From positions 222,133-286,132 of the forward strand of contig NW_006768774.1 of the NCBI RefSeq assembly GCF_000204055.1: a DNA stretch of 64,000 nt, given 5' to 3'. The DNA is from Melampsora larici-populina 98AG31 (lineage: Eukaryota > Basidiomycota > Pucciniomycetes > Pucciniales > Melampsoraceae). The notes beneath the pieces were generated by a model that ran no database searches, was not told the origin of the DNA, and saw nothing but the letters and a program-made list of their open reading frames with translations. Positions 1 to 12,546 of this stretch are shown one piece after another. Position numbers and translations under genes: made by a program. Each line of letters starts with the position of its first letter. Within the stretch, counting starts at the first letter, position 1.

Positions 1-1895
1 CGGTTTATTCCAGTCCATTAATATCCAAATTCCCAGATTTATCAGTGCTTCTCCCAGGGTGTTACTCAATGTTAATCAACAATTCTAGAGAGTCGTGAAA
101 TAGGCACTCTCTTTTTTCCTTGCGACCTTTTAATGTTATCTTGTCGCGTGATCTTTGAACGGCTTCGTGTTTTCCTGATTCATTTCCTCTTTCATTCGTT
201 CACGCTCTAATATGGCATTATTCTATCTTAATGAGTAATGCATTATACCTGCTACCAACTATCTACCTTTGCGATCAGTGACGAATTTGAGAGTCCCGTC
301 TTTTCCAAACCCAGAGCCGCATTACCTCGCTGTAGCGGCATCCAGCCTCTTACCCTCAGTACTTCAGATCCCAGGTGGTGTTTGCGTGCTCTGCATGAGA
401 CCTGTACCTTCCATGTCGTCACACAGCAGGTTTACTTCTCCGCCCTCACATAGCTCTCTCCACCGCAAGCGTTCGAGACGTGGAAGTCCAACCGAGAAGC
501 TTGCAAAGCCCTAACATGAACGTTGCCCTGTTCAGCAACTCTGATTTTTCCTGTCCAGATCTTTTATCGATCTCAGTCCTCCTCTGTTGATACACAAGCC
601 TAGAAGCATATTTTCTAAGCTTTCTTCGGCTACCAGCTCAGAGACTGAGTGTAAATTAAATGCCAGGTACTTATTTATGCGATTTTGTATCATCTTATTT
701 AAGGAAGCTCTCAATGCCTGCAATCCTTCCATCTTGTTCCCGCGTTTTTCGCGTGAACCCTCCCGTTTCCCAAGTGGGCTTGAAACAAATATGTAGCAAT
801 TATCTCACTTTTTCACGCATATTTTGTCCACTTAAATCGTAATCTTTGTCTACATAGGAACCTTCTGTTTGATAGACAAACCTTTGTTCAATGCGAACAT
901 GTGCTTCTCGTCAGCTTAACAACTTCTTCATCCAGCTTTGCGATACATCCATCGTCATCGAAGTACTCGTGTTGAAAAGAGGCAAGTACTGGATCACATT
1001 TTGAGAAAGACCTTATGCCAAAAAACATGTTGGATCCTGCACACTTGCCTTGACCGTGGTGACAGCCCTTCCATAAAAGCGAGACTTCGATCTTTTCAAG
1101 TAAGTCTTCCAAACTGCCGTAGGAAACGTGCTTTGATTATGCGAGGTCAGTCATCACTTCATATCTCTGTCTGACCAGGCCTGACCCATCTCATAAGAGA
1201 GATGTGATCTGCATTGAGGTGTTCACAACTTCAATGAATCTCTCACAGTCGAAATGGCCTTTGACCCAACTCATGGGTCTTTATACATACTTGATCAAGC
1301 TCTACACACTCCTCCATTGAAATCTCCTCGTTTCTGTTGGGCTTAAAATGTTAGTCAATAGGAGTGTACATTGTCATTTGACCGTTAATGCCTCCGATGA
1401 TACGGGTGTAGCAAGTGATAATCTTGATCCAGTCATCCAGTTGCTACATAGTTATATCAATCAAACACTATCCTTACAGATTCTCTCTGTGGAATCTTTC
1501 AGTCACCCAAGCGAGAACAATCTCTAATGATCGTGAATCGACCAAGTCCCTTCGAAAGTCCGCTCAGTTGAGCTTAGGAACTGGGGGCCTTCCACAGATA
1601 ATTATTTCTACAAAGAGTGGTATGGTCCTCTGATATGTCTGAAGCTACAATATATGACTATTTTGACGATTGAGCATTGAGAATGGAGGAAAGTGGAGTG
1701 AAGTGGGATCAGGTGGGATAGGGTGGGATCCCTTGAACACCCCGCATACATACAGCCTAAGTTTTCTTTACACGTACACACAGCAGGTCTGGTCAACCAC
1801 ACCCAACACAACACCAAATCAGTCTGTTTGCCATCATCAACTTCACCGATCAAGTTCTCAATCAAAGACAACAACAATAGTCAGTCAAATCAAAC
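1..1895. other. Intergenic sequence upstream of FCP1
   Basis: No gene could be supported here. Short open frames exist on both strands, but none has a recognisable domain, signal peptide or consistent splice signals. The last 200 bases before FCP1 hold a purine-rich stretch with repeated GTGGGAT-like units (about 1690-1735), followed by a CA-rich leader. This stretch could be part of the FCP1 promoter, which is inferred from position only. Confidence 0.5.
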
Positions 1896-4800
1896 ATGTC
1901 ACCTCAACCAGAAGAGGACTTGAACCCTCCCATCTCACCGACTACAGAAAGAAAACAAGTTCGTAGAAGGAAGAAACTTCATCCAAGGGATCGAGCCGAT
2001 CATAACGCGTCTCATGAGCAAGGTGCTTCAAGCTTCAATCCGAGCTCATCACCTCATTCTCCTGACGATCAACCTACATCTATCCCACTTCCTTCAAACA
2101 TCTCATTACCAATCACTATCGTTCATCTCTTCGTTCCTCATTCACTGTCTCATTTATCTCCGACCGAGGCTACAACATCTACGATCACTTTTTCGCATAA
2201 ATCTCAATCTAATTCCGAAGTCTTGAAGACTACTCCACTCTTTAGCTATCTGGAAGGAACTGTAGACCCGTCAAACTCTCTGGCGCGTTCGGATTCAAAT
2301 TCTAGTCTGGGTACACCCTCAAAGGGCAAAAATCGAGCTCTTGAGAGCAATCCACGCGTCTCTGACTCTTTCGATCAGGACTCAGGCCCTGCTCTATCAA
2401 TCTACGAGAGCCCGGTAAAGGGAGAGCTGGTGAAATGGTGTATCACTGAAGGCATGGTACTGGAGCCAGAGGCCGGATGGCACACTAAACCTCTACTGTT
2501 GATCAAGGAGCCGTGTACACATGCAGTTCAATGGCAAGGGCAATGTGCTATCTGTGGTCGTGATCTGACGATGTGAGTCCAACTTTCGATTGACTTCACC
2601 CTATGAATATCAGTTGTCAAATCGTAACTGCTCTCAACCGAACGTATTCTGTTTGTTACGTGTCTTCGCTAGTAACAATGCTTCTAACCAGTCCTCGTTA
2701 TATGTTCTTCAATGCCCTTCAGTTCGGATTACACCGGGATTTCAGAAACCTCAAGAGCTAGTATTCCAATGTCACATGGACCTTCTACTTTAACCGTATC
2801 TATCTCCGAAGCTCGGAGGCTTGAATCTGAAACACGAAGTCGTTTACTGAAGGATACTAAACTATCATTGATTGTCGATCTCGATCAAACCATCGTTCAT
2901 GCCACTGTTGATCCTACAGTAGGTGAATGGATGTCAGATCCAAAGAACCCGAATTGGAGCGCCTTACAAGGTGTTGGAAGATTTCAACTTAACGATGGAC
3001 CTAATCTAGGAAATGATGGGTGCTACTATTATCTCAAAATGCGGTACGCGGTCCATGTTCTTGAGTCTTGAAATTTATTGCTTTTACTCATCATGTCTAT
3101 CTTGTTTTAACCTTTCAGACCTGGTTTGTCCGAGTTCTTACGCACTCTGGCTGAGAAATATGAAATGCACGTATATACTATGGGAACGAGGGCATATGCG
3201 GATGCCGTTTGTCGTATCATTGATCCCACAAGTGAACTGTTTGGCAGTAGGGTACTAAGTCGAGATGAAAGTGGAAGTGAGTAGTCGTGTTTAATTGGCA
3301 TCCAACTCAACATTCCATCTGACTCTTTTGCATCATTGAATGAAAGGTATGACGCAAAAATCTCTGACGAGACTTTTTCCTGTCGATACCAGTATGGTAG
3401 TCATCATCGATGATCGGGGTGATGTCTGGGAATACAGCCCTAATCTAGTATCGGTCGTACCATGTAAATCAGTCTACTAGTCTGCGTTGGATTTGGCTGC
3501 ATTACTGACTATGTTTACATTCCTTTAGACAACTTCTTTATAGGAATCGGTGACATCAATGGAGCTTTCTTGCCTCCAGCTCGTCAACTTCCGTCATCAT
3601 CCCTAGACACCACTAGCACTGACTCGACCCAAGCCTCTAAGCCTGATGCTAGTATTGTATCTACACCTCAGATGACTCTTACAGATCCTTCTGGGACATC
3701 TGATACAATTCTCACCTCAAGCGAGACTGAAACACCTCGATCTACAACTCCGACGTTTTCCTCTTCTGCTGATGTCAATTCAATTCAAGTCTCTGAGACC
3801 TCTATACCCACAACTAAGCCTGCGGTCACCGCTCCTACTCCGTCAGGATCAGGAGCCAGCACAGAAGCTTCAGATGCTCAATCAAAGCTACTAGCTGATC
3901 AAGTTTTAGGACGTCCTCTCAAGCAGAAACAAATCGAGTTAGAAGAATCTCATCGTGGCCAGAATCAAAAATCTGATCAGACTGTTCGAAGTAGTGTCAG
4001 TAGCAATGAGAGTGTAGTAGGCGATCCTTCTCAAAACTCGTCTGTTACTCCAAAAACCATACATGATCCAGGAGTAGTATCGGAGCAAAAAGATGAACAA
4101 GATCAACCACAAGCTGAAAAACATACTGGTAAACAGAAGATTGGAATTTTAACTACATGAGCGTATCACATGAATTGATCTCTTGTTTGCATGTACAGAT
4201 TCGAGACCCGAGAGTCAGGGTACGACTGATGTCAATAACGCGGAAACAATTGGTCAAGAGGATTGCTCGGCAATGGGAAGAGCTGTGTTGGTAGATCAGG
4301 ATACCGAATTGAATAGATTAGGATTAGTAAGTTCATAACCAACTAAAATCTTGAGCCTAGAACTGACTGTTCGCGATTTTATAGATTCTTGAAGATGTAC
4401 ATACAGGTTTTTATTCTCAGGATGTGATCGAACAAGCTGATATTCGAGTTGAGTGTCTTGCTTTTTCTTACATACACTCTTGATCACCGAACATGCCAGC
4501 TTACACGAAACCTTGGCCTCGGCCTCTTTTGGGAACTGTATAGGACGTGATATCTGCTTTGAAACAAGATGTTTTACAAGGTGTTCATTTGGCTTTCTCT
4601 AGTGTTTGGCCAATGGATGCGATTCCAGACCAGTTGAGTACTTTTTCATACTTTTATCAGTCAAACCTGCGAACCAGATTGTTTTGTCGAAAACTAATTT
4701 ATCCTCTCACGATTTAATCCCTGTCTTCGTACTGGAAACTGTCCCAAAATTAGGCAAGACGCTTGGAAGCTTGCTGAACAGTTTGGTGCACAGTGTTATA

Positions 4801-5447
4801 CTAGACTCACGCCACGCGTCACTCATCTTGTGGCTGCCAAGGCAAGTTCTGCAATCGATTCATCACTAATAAACGAGAATAGCTAATAGGCAAATATGAT
4901 TTTGAATTTACAGCTTGGAACTTCTAAAGTCAATATAGCTCTAACCCGTCGAAAGGTTTCAGTTGTGAAACCTAAGTGGTTATATGATGCAGTGACTTTA
5001 TGGCGACATCCAAATGAAGAAGAATATTTATGGAAAAGACCAGAAGGAGAAGAATGTGGACCAGAGTTAGAAATTGAAGATGATAATGATGGATGGGGAG
5101 CAGAAATGAAAGAGTTCGATTGGAAAGATGCAGCAGATGAAGTGATGGCTGCAATGGAAGAATCATCAGAAGAAGATGAAGTGGTGAAAAGAGGTAGAAG
5201 AGATGAAGAAGGAGATTCACCACTTTCGAAACGACAAAGGTTAGCTAGATCAAGGTCCTCGAAATTAAGGGAGGTGGTGGTTGGAGTTGAAGAAGAAGAA
5301 GATCAAGATCAAGATCAAGATCAAGAGGAGAGGAGAGAGGACAGGGAAGGTGGATCGATTGAATTAAGCCCGGAAGAAGATGATTTTCTGTCTGCTCTTG
5401 CGGCTGAAGTTGAAGGGGAGATGGATGATCTAGGCGATTTGACATGA
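1896..5447 (+). CDS. FCP1: FCP1, RNA polymerase II CTD phosphatase
   Basis: FCP1 removes phosphate from the heptad-repeat tail of the largest RNA polymerase II subunit in the nucleus, which recycles the polymerase. Ten exons were read: 1896-2572, 2723-3043, 3119-3276, 3347-3463, 3529-4128, 4199-4326, 4385-4447, 4544-4632, 4754-4841 and 4914-5447. Phases agree and give 924 aa. The catalytic DxDxT motif appears as DLDQT at about residues 278-282. The FCP homology domain continues through a VYTMGTRAYAD segment to the VIIDDRGDVW motif. Exon 5 adds a Ser/Thr-rich linker of about 200 aa. A BRCT domain (THLVAAK, then VKPKWLYDAV) spans exons 8-10 and is followed by an acidic tail. The ninth intron starts with GC, not GT. 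The start is the first ATG in the open frame. Family assignment is secure; the exact ends of the long linker exon are less so. Confidence 0.95.
4842..4913 (+). other. FCP1: GC-AG intron in FCP1
   Basis: Exon 9 ends AAG and is followed by GCAAGT. The next exon begins after TTTACAG. Joining them keeps the BRCT frame (VAAK followed by LGTSKVN). No GT donor nearby preserves the frame, so this is a GC-AG intron, a known minor class of U2 introns. Confidence 0.8.
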
Positions 5448-7262
5448 TCAAGAATCAAATGAACAAAGATCAAGCAATCATCCAACCATCAGTAACTTGG
5501 ATGAATAAAATTGGAATGTTCTATATGTGGGAGTTTGTCTTTTTTCATTGAAGGTTTTGTTTTTTGAGAGTGTGAGGAAGGTGACAAATAATTGTCGATT
5601 TTACCTTTTGAAGTGGATGGTTGGAATATTTTGAATTTTGATTGAAATTGTAATGAATGTATGCTTGCTTTGATTAGGATCTATGAACCTTGGATTTTTT
5701 TGACGAGTTGAAGATCTGAATACAGAGAAGAAAAAGATGAATGATTTGGCTTCTTTGTTGATTCTTGAACTTTTGACATGAAACTTTACGTCTCTGAGGA
5801 TTAAGATTGTTTTGGTCTTTTTCAGCAATTTATATTTTCTTGACTTTGACTCCATTCTAATTGTTATCTTTTTCATCCTCACATTTCTTTCTTTCATCAT
5901 CTCTGTTGTTTACCAAATGTCAATCGACTTCAAGCTCATGTCCACAATCATCATTATCTTCAGTTGGAATACAATTATCACACTTGGAGAAACTGGAATG
6001 GCAAGTAGGAAATTCATATGGGAGGTTCTATCAAGGTGATATGTGAATGTGTCTTTGAGACAGATGATATCAGGTTAGTAAAAGGCCTACAAGGTACTGG
6101 ACATATTCAAGTTCTAGAAAACTGATGATATCAATTGGTAACAAGTCACTAGAATTGTGGTCAAATTATGAAGTTTTGCCTTGTTTTGCATCTTTGAAAT
6201 CCATTTCAAGACTTCGTATCTTCCCTTCTTGTTTCAATCTTCTTGCCAAGGTTGAAATATGATGGAAAAACATTAACCTCTAGGTAGCAAGCCCGCGCAT
6301 ACCAAGTATGTAAATAGGTTGAGATAGGAGGATTGAATTGATTTCATCAAAATGGACAAATGAAAATCAAAATGATGAAATGGAACTGGATGAAATTAGT
6401 GACAAAGTGAGATATGAACATGAAATCGAATAACTTGAGGACTGTTTTGAAGAAACCCTAATTGAAGCAGGAAATAAGAATTAATGGATAAAAGAAGGCT
6501 TTTTTTGTGTATAAACTTGCTTTCTTTCTTTGGAAAGGGTAAACGAAGACATTGGGATTTGGTCCTGATCAATGAAATTTCATTGAAAGGGTTTCCTTGA
6601 AGAAGTTGTGTGTATGATGAAGTTGATGTTACAAAGATTCTTCTCGTATGGTTCTTGGCAATGGAGTATCAAAATGTCCCTCTTGCCTGGCCGCATCAAT
6701 AAGCTTACCTAAGCCCCTCTTCCGACGCGGCCGGGCCACGTCCGCTCTCGAAAAAGTTAAGCTTGAGGAAACAACGAGCTAATTCATGAACTCGTGCCAA
6801 TCTGACACGCTCGTCATGTTCGCCTGAAGCTGCGCTTGTGCCGTGGTTGCGTCTACAGAAAGGCTTTGGAGTTGTTCAGCTGGGCTGACAAAAGACAACG
6901 AAATTGAAGACATTGAAGAAATAGTGTAATCAGTATGCGTAACTGGAGAGGCAAAGTCATGATCACCCCGATGGGCGTGGTCAAACCTTTCAGCTAGGAT
7001 TGTCATGTTTTGGTCGCGGCTGAAGTCTCGAGCTATAAAACCAAAGGCTTTCTTCACCATTCTCTGATTCCTCATCCGTTCATATCACCAGTTCATACCA
7101 GTCACCCTCCGATCTTCTTATCCCTGCAAATAAATTGTACAAATCTCATTATCTTTGTTTTTAGTTTGTTTTTATATCAATCAATTATCATTTACTCTTA
7201 TCTTTAGTTGAGCCTTCGTCACCTTCGCCAAATAATACCTCCTTTAACTCATACATATCAAT
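5448..7262. other. Intergenic sequence, no gene seen
   Basis: AT-rich sequence after FCP1. At 6690-6770 there is a short GC-rich block with a NotI-like GCGGCC core. An open frame of 98 codons on the minus strand at 6779-7075 has no recognisable feature. A CT-rich leader before 7263 probably belongs to the secreted-protein gene downstream. Confidence 0.5.
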
Positions 7263-8255
7263 ATGCGTATCAATTACGGTTTTGTTGCCACCTCCGTCGC
7301 CCTTTTGTTTGTCCTCGATTCCAGTGTCACAAACTCTGTCTCTGCATCTTCCGGTGCCGAAGTTTCAAGGTTTGTCAGGTAAGTTTTCATCTTCTTTTCA
7401 AGCTCCGAAGTGGTCTTTTTAAATGGGTGCTTTTACATTCATAGAACACTTGTTCGTCGATCTTTAAACGCTGGCGGTGCCAATGACGATTCTACTCAGG
7501 GTCAATCAGGGTAAGGCTTCTCCAACTCTCCTCATGCTCTGACTTGGACAAAAAACTAATCGATACCTTGTAGTCCTTCTCGTCAATCGGGCGTTCCTCA
7601 ATTAGGACTCTCTCCTGCTATGATGCAACGAGTCTCAGCTGGTCTTGTCAGCTCAATTGCCAAATTTTCAGCTGACATGGAGGCAGGAGTCGAATTTCCA
7701 ACTCAAGAAGAAATGACAAAAGCAGTCGATGAAGCACTTGAAACTGCAGATGACAGATATTTTTTAAAAATGGCCCAAGCTATCAAGAACTCTATTGACG
7801 CTCTTGCTGATCGTAAACTTGCTGAAGGTGAAACCGGTGAGAGTCGGTAAGTCATCATTTCGTCCCCCAAAATCTCGTGTATCATTCGTCTAATAATTCT
7901 TCTGATCTTACTTAGCGCGTCAAAGGCTCCTAAATCCGCCTTGAACAAGCTAACTTTTCCAAGATCTTCTCAACAAATTGCAACTGCCTTATTAGAAACT
8001 ATTCACATGTTCTGTGAACAAAGAGCTGCCGGTGGTCGATTACCAAATGCATCTGAAGTGAATCGAGCATTAACTCCAGCTTTACAAGACATCGACTTTG
8101 TCAATTTCAACAAAGTCAATGTTAAGAAAGGTGCAGAGGCTGTCAAGTTTGGTTTAGATCATATGGGTACTAACAAAAACTCCGAAGTTCAAGGACTTCC
8201 TATCCCTACCATGGCTATTCCTATTTCAACTCAGAAATCCGAAGTTCAAGCTTGA
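7263..8255 (+). CDS. Small secreted protein, 264 aa, unrecognised family
   Basis: Four exons: 7263-7378, 7445-7510, 7574-7846 and 7916-8255. All introns use GT-AG and all three sit in phase 2; the total of 795 nt closes in frame. The first 28 or so residues form a signal peptide: MRINYGF, a hydrophobic core (VALLFVL), then a Ser-rich region with likely cleavage near SVSA. The mature part is helical in composition, low in cysteine (one Cys near FCEQR), with no transmembrane segment or known domain. It may be an extracellular or host-delivered protein, since rust genomes are rich in such genes, but sequence alone does not establish a role. The ATG was chosen because it gives the signal peptide. 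Both neighbours are non-coding for at least 1.1 kb. Confidence 0.75.
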
Positions 8256-9405
8256 TCCAAAAGTTTCTATTTATTCAATTGTTTGATCTCACAGTTGATT
8301 ATTTACCATCAGGGCAGGTACCGCTCATCTATGTGAAGTGATATATTTCTTTCTTCTTTGTCATTATATTTCAATTTTCACTTGTATCCGATAATGAAAC
8401 AAACTTTATCATTTTATGTCATCTCTTTGCTTGTAAAAACTTTCAACTCCGAAGAGACCAATTTTCTTACTTTCAATTAGAACCTATTCTTGTTACTCAA
8501 AAGGACATTTTCTTACCAACCGCGAGAAATACATTTTCATTGTTTTCCAAAAGTTTTTATAAAGGAAGCCAACCAATTCGTCAGATTCCACTCATTATAG
8601 ACCAGTGAAATCATTGAGAACAATACAAGCATCACCAATTCAACTAAGCAGGGGGTGTACATAAGTCTTGCTGAGGGAATTGTGTGCCCCATGAATCTAA
8701 CACACATTGTCTACTTCAGCTCGTGTCTGAGCAATTTACTCCTCATGATTTCTCCGAACATAAATCTTTACCATCTCACCACAAAGGATTTTTGCAATGT
8801 CAAATTTATCTCAACTCAATGTCGAACCTCGAACCAACACCTGAACCGCACCGCTGCGATCCGCTTTTCCGGCCAATTTGTGTAACGGTACATCAACCCG
8901 CCACAGACACCATCCGCTCTCGCTCCGCTTAGTTTTAAGACCCACTACAGAACTAAGGTAGCGCCGCGGGTTCAAGAGGCGCTCGCGCTCCGCTCACGTT
9001 TTTTTAGTGTCATCAGAGCGGCCAGGGTGGTACTATTCACAATTTTTTTTTTATTAAATATGCACAAAGAAAGTTATACATACACGAAGAGCGAGGTAGA
9101 AGTAGAAAACACAAACAGGCACCATTTTTCTTGCCAGAAACAGGAACACAGAACAGAAACATATTAAGCAAAAGAAACAAAGGTTACAAAAGCACGAAAC
9201 TTTTCAAACGAGTGTAGAAGATGACACACAATCAAAGGAAAGAAAAAGAGAAAAAAGAGAACCAGTAAAGAAAAGAAATAGGAGACTTGAGGTAAACTGA
9301 GCACGCCCAACATCTAGCCAAGCAGAAGAAGCCAGAATAAAACAGTGACAAAAAATAGAGAATTGATTGAGAAAAACCTATAAGAGACATAAATGATGTA
9401 ACAGT
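8256..9405. other. Intergenic sequence and probable left flank of the hAT element
   Basis: No gene seen. From about 8840 to 9030 the sequence becomes GC-rich with repeated CGCTC motifs, then a poly-T run. This sudden change may mark the left end of the hAT element, but no confident terminal inverted repeat and target duplication could be paired with the right side. Confidence 0.4.
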
Positions 9406-12400
9406 CTAATCCACCTTCTTTTTCTTGGTCATATTGGCTGCAAAGGAGGACACATAAGCAATTGCATCAGCAAATCGGCCCAATACAGGAATGTGTGAAT
9501 GTAGCCATTGTCTATATCCAACAGCGCGTTGGATAGTCCTGGCTTTCAAAGAGCCACGTGCGGGAATTGCAATGTCCGCTGCAGAGGAGAACGTGCGTTC
9601 AACACAGCACGAGGTAGCCGAGATTGAAAGGTAATCTCGGGCAATTGTGGCCAGAACAGGGAATTGAGCGGAATTTTCCTAACAAAATGCAACTTTTGAT
9701 CAGTTTCATTTGCTGAGCTTGAAACTTGAAAAAAATCTCACCTTCCACCACGTGAGTTCACATTGGCCAGGCGTAATCGGCACAGTGCCTTGGAGATAGA
9801 TTTCGAGCTCGGATGATTGGATGGAATTGGAGGATCGAAAAGTAGCCGACGAGGTGAATATGTCGAAGTGATCAAAAGGGTTACTAGATGTTGTTGGAAT
9901 GGGAGGAGGAGTCAAAGGAGGAGTTACTGGCCAAGCAGCCAAGGATCTTTGAAACAAATTTTCCATAAGATCTTGAGCCCTCTCGGAATGTTCGCGATAG
10001 TGAAGGTCAAAGAAACGAAGCCGATACTTGGGGTTCATGATGGTAGCCAGTACAATCACGTCGGACATAGCAGCTTCTTCTCGATAGACAGCCAGTTTGC
10101 CCAGCATCGTATCAATCATGGTGATCAAGGTGGGGAAGTTGGAAGCATCACGCAACTGGCTAAGCACCTCGGTCACACGCAGGTACTCGGCCAGGAGGAC
10201 GGAACCCGAAGCAAAGTCTCCCTCCATTCTCTTGGTGGAGAAGTGGAATACCTGAAATTGTAAATTAAGTAGAGTTAGTTTAATTATGTTTGATGGAGAT
10301 AGCAGATATCAAAAAAAGGAAACTTACTTTCAAAACCTTGCATAGCTCCTCCATTGTCATCATTGCCCCTTGATAATACCTTGTCTTTCGATCAGCGATG
10401 AGGATGGAATCAATCACCTATAAAATGAAATTGTAAGTTGAGCTGATAGATACAAAAAAAAAGTGACTTACATCTCGAGCAGAAACCAAGTTGGAATACA
10501 TTGCTAAGTCAATGTTCCAGCGTACTCCCCATCCAGCAATAGGAGCTGGACCTTCATAACCCATTTGAGCGGCTCGAGCAGCAAATTCGCCCCGTCCAGC
10601 ATTACTTCGGGTTAGGAGGGCATTGATGTTCTTGAGCTGATGTATAGGTTGTTTTAAGTCAGCATACACCAAATTGGAAAACGGTTGACCAAAGTAAAAA
10701 ATGGAGAGAGACGCACCTTGATAGCTCCCTGAACCACCAAGCAACTTTGAGAAGGGACATAATTGTAACCAGGACCGTCTTCGACATTGGAGGTGGTCTC
10801 ATCATGAGCCTCTGATGAACGTGGGGCGAAGATATCGTCATCTGAGTCGTCTGAGTCACATAGAACCTCGGTCATGTCGTCGTTGAGTACAATTGAGGGG
10901 ATTGGGATGGAGGTGTTAGGAGGAGTTGTTGGTTTTATATGGCCAGCAGCCAAACCTAAAGAATTCAAGCCATGCTTTACAACCAGTCCGAGCTTATGGG
11001 CAAAGCATCGGACGTGATTCTTGGCCAAATCCCATTGGACCTTCTCTTCAGACTGTAAGAACAATTCTTCCATCTCTTGAGCCATGGTGTTGTTGTTGGA
11101 CCCAGAGTCTGTCGTTTGAGCTATCATGTAAACAATTCAAAATCAAATTAGTTATATGTAAGGATGATAAGCTGAATAAAAGAAAATACATATCTTGGTA
11201 TGGAGCTTGTGTGCAATCAAGTATCGGGCCACCGGTCTAGCAAGTAGAAAACCCATCTTGTTTCACGCTACCAACTTGAGAGTGAGGTGAATTGAGCGGT
11301 ACTTCCAATCATCGTCGATGAAGTTCGCCGAGACTCCAATGAAGGCGTAACGATTACCCCTCGTAGTCCAAACATCGTGGACAAGGGAAAACTTTCCTGA
11401 GTTATTCTGAAAACAAAAGGAAATTCAGATAAAGATTCAACCGATTTAAGAAAGTGAAAAGTAATAAAGACTTACGGCTACTAAGTCAATCGCCGCCGAG
11501 CTTAAGTGAACATAGAGCTCCTTTGAAATCCCAGCAGCCCATGTTGGGATCCTCAAGTCAGCTCGCCTATTGGCTAGCTTGAAAGCCGCGCGAAGAGGAC
11601 AGTCATAGAAGCGATTAAATGGGAGAGCATGCCATAGAATCCAGATGACTAGAACTATGTTGCATAGTTAGTCCGGATTGAATCGCACGAGCTCGTTGGG
11701 GACACGCAGCTCTACCTTTAGCTCCGTCTCGATGAGCATACAAGTTGTAGTGGCTACGAGCTCCTCGAATAAAAGTCCCCTTACACCAGCGGCACTTGAA
11801 GCTTTGGGGGTCATTCCCAGACTTCAAACACATGTTGTGGTATCATGGTCAGAGCAGAAACAAAAAAAAGAGATTAACCAGGGAAATAAAACCAAAGAAA
11901 TCATGTGAATCAAAATAGAAACAACTATCTTACCTCGCCTTTGACGTGAGTCGGGGGAAAGTAGAACTCCAGCAACTTGCCAACTCGTTCCAGTTGAGCA
12001 CGTCGGACACCAGGTGTTTCAACAATTTCAATCTCAGACTCTTGATCAACATCAATCACTTCGGGAACAACAGCCTAAATCCATCAAAATGAAGCATTAG
12101 TAGGAGCATTTGACCTTTCAATAATGTCGAAGTGAAAAACTTACCTCAAGTTGGCCTTTTTTAGTTTTCTTGGACGGGCGTCGAGACAAGCCAGCTGAAG
12201 CTCCAGAGCCACGAGGCTCGCCCCGTCTTTTGACAACGTGAACCCTGGCCTTGGACTTCTGAGCCGTCTTCTTGGTTTTGGGGTTTGAAGGACCTTCATT
12301 GCTAACCACTTCAACACTTCCGATACTTCCGATGCCATCTGTGGTGTCGGATTCATTGTCACTGATCTTGTAAACACTTGGTTTGTCTTCAGACGCAACC

Positions 12401-12546
12401 AGTTCACGAATAGGAGACGGCCGAAGAGCAGATACACGCAGATCAGGAGACTGAGCGACAAATCCAGGTCTAGGGTGTGTGGGAGTTCTCGGACGAAGAG
12501 TGGGACCAGTAGTAGATGGAGCGATAGCAGAAGTTGGGGGTAACAT
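9406..12546 (-). mobile_element. hAT-superfamily DNA transposon (coding core; ends not resolved)
   Basis: The minus strand encodes a BED zinc finger followed by an RNase H-like transposase and the hAT C-terminal dimerisation region, which together define a hAT element. GC-rich segments at 8840-9030 and 13100-13260 probably contain its ends. A similar CAACACCTGAA motif occurs near 8836 in one orientation and near 13280 in the other; it may be a remnant of the inverted repeats, but no 8-bp duplication was found. The copy is defective (see the transposase entry). Confidence 0.75.
9406..12546 (-). pseudogene. hAT transposase with in-frame stop
   Basis: Exons recognised on the minus strand include 12145-12546 (Pro/Ser-rich N-terminus from an ATG), 11934-12074, then an exon from 11821 that holds the BED finger (CRWC followed by HYNLYAH). 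Later parts carry the HDVWTTRGNRYAFIG strand with a catalytic-type Asp, a TDSGSNN motif, and the dimerisation region (TSCCVERTFSSAADI) ending at a TAG at 9406-9408. A TGA at 11263-11265 interrupts the frame where hAT proteins usually have Trp. The junction between the BED exon and the next block near 11650 also lacks clean splice sites. Exact exons between 9680 and 11600 were not all resolved. The family is clear; function of this copy is unlikely. Confidence 0.8.

Noticed and set aside
888..1112. 74-codon minus frame with an acidic segment
   Set aside because: No family recognised, no splice support, and no neighbour that would explain it.
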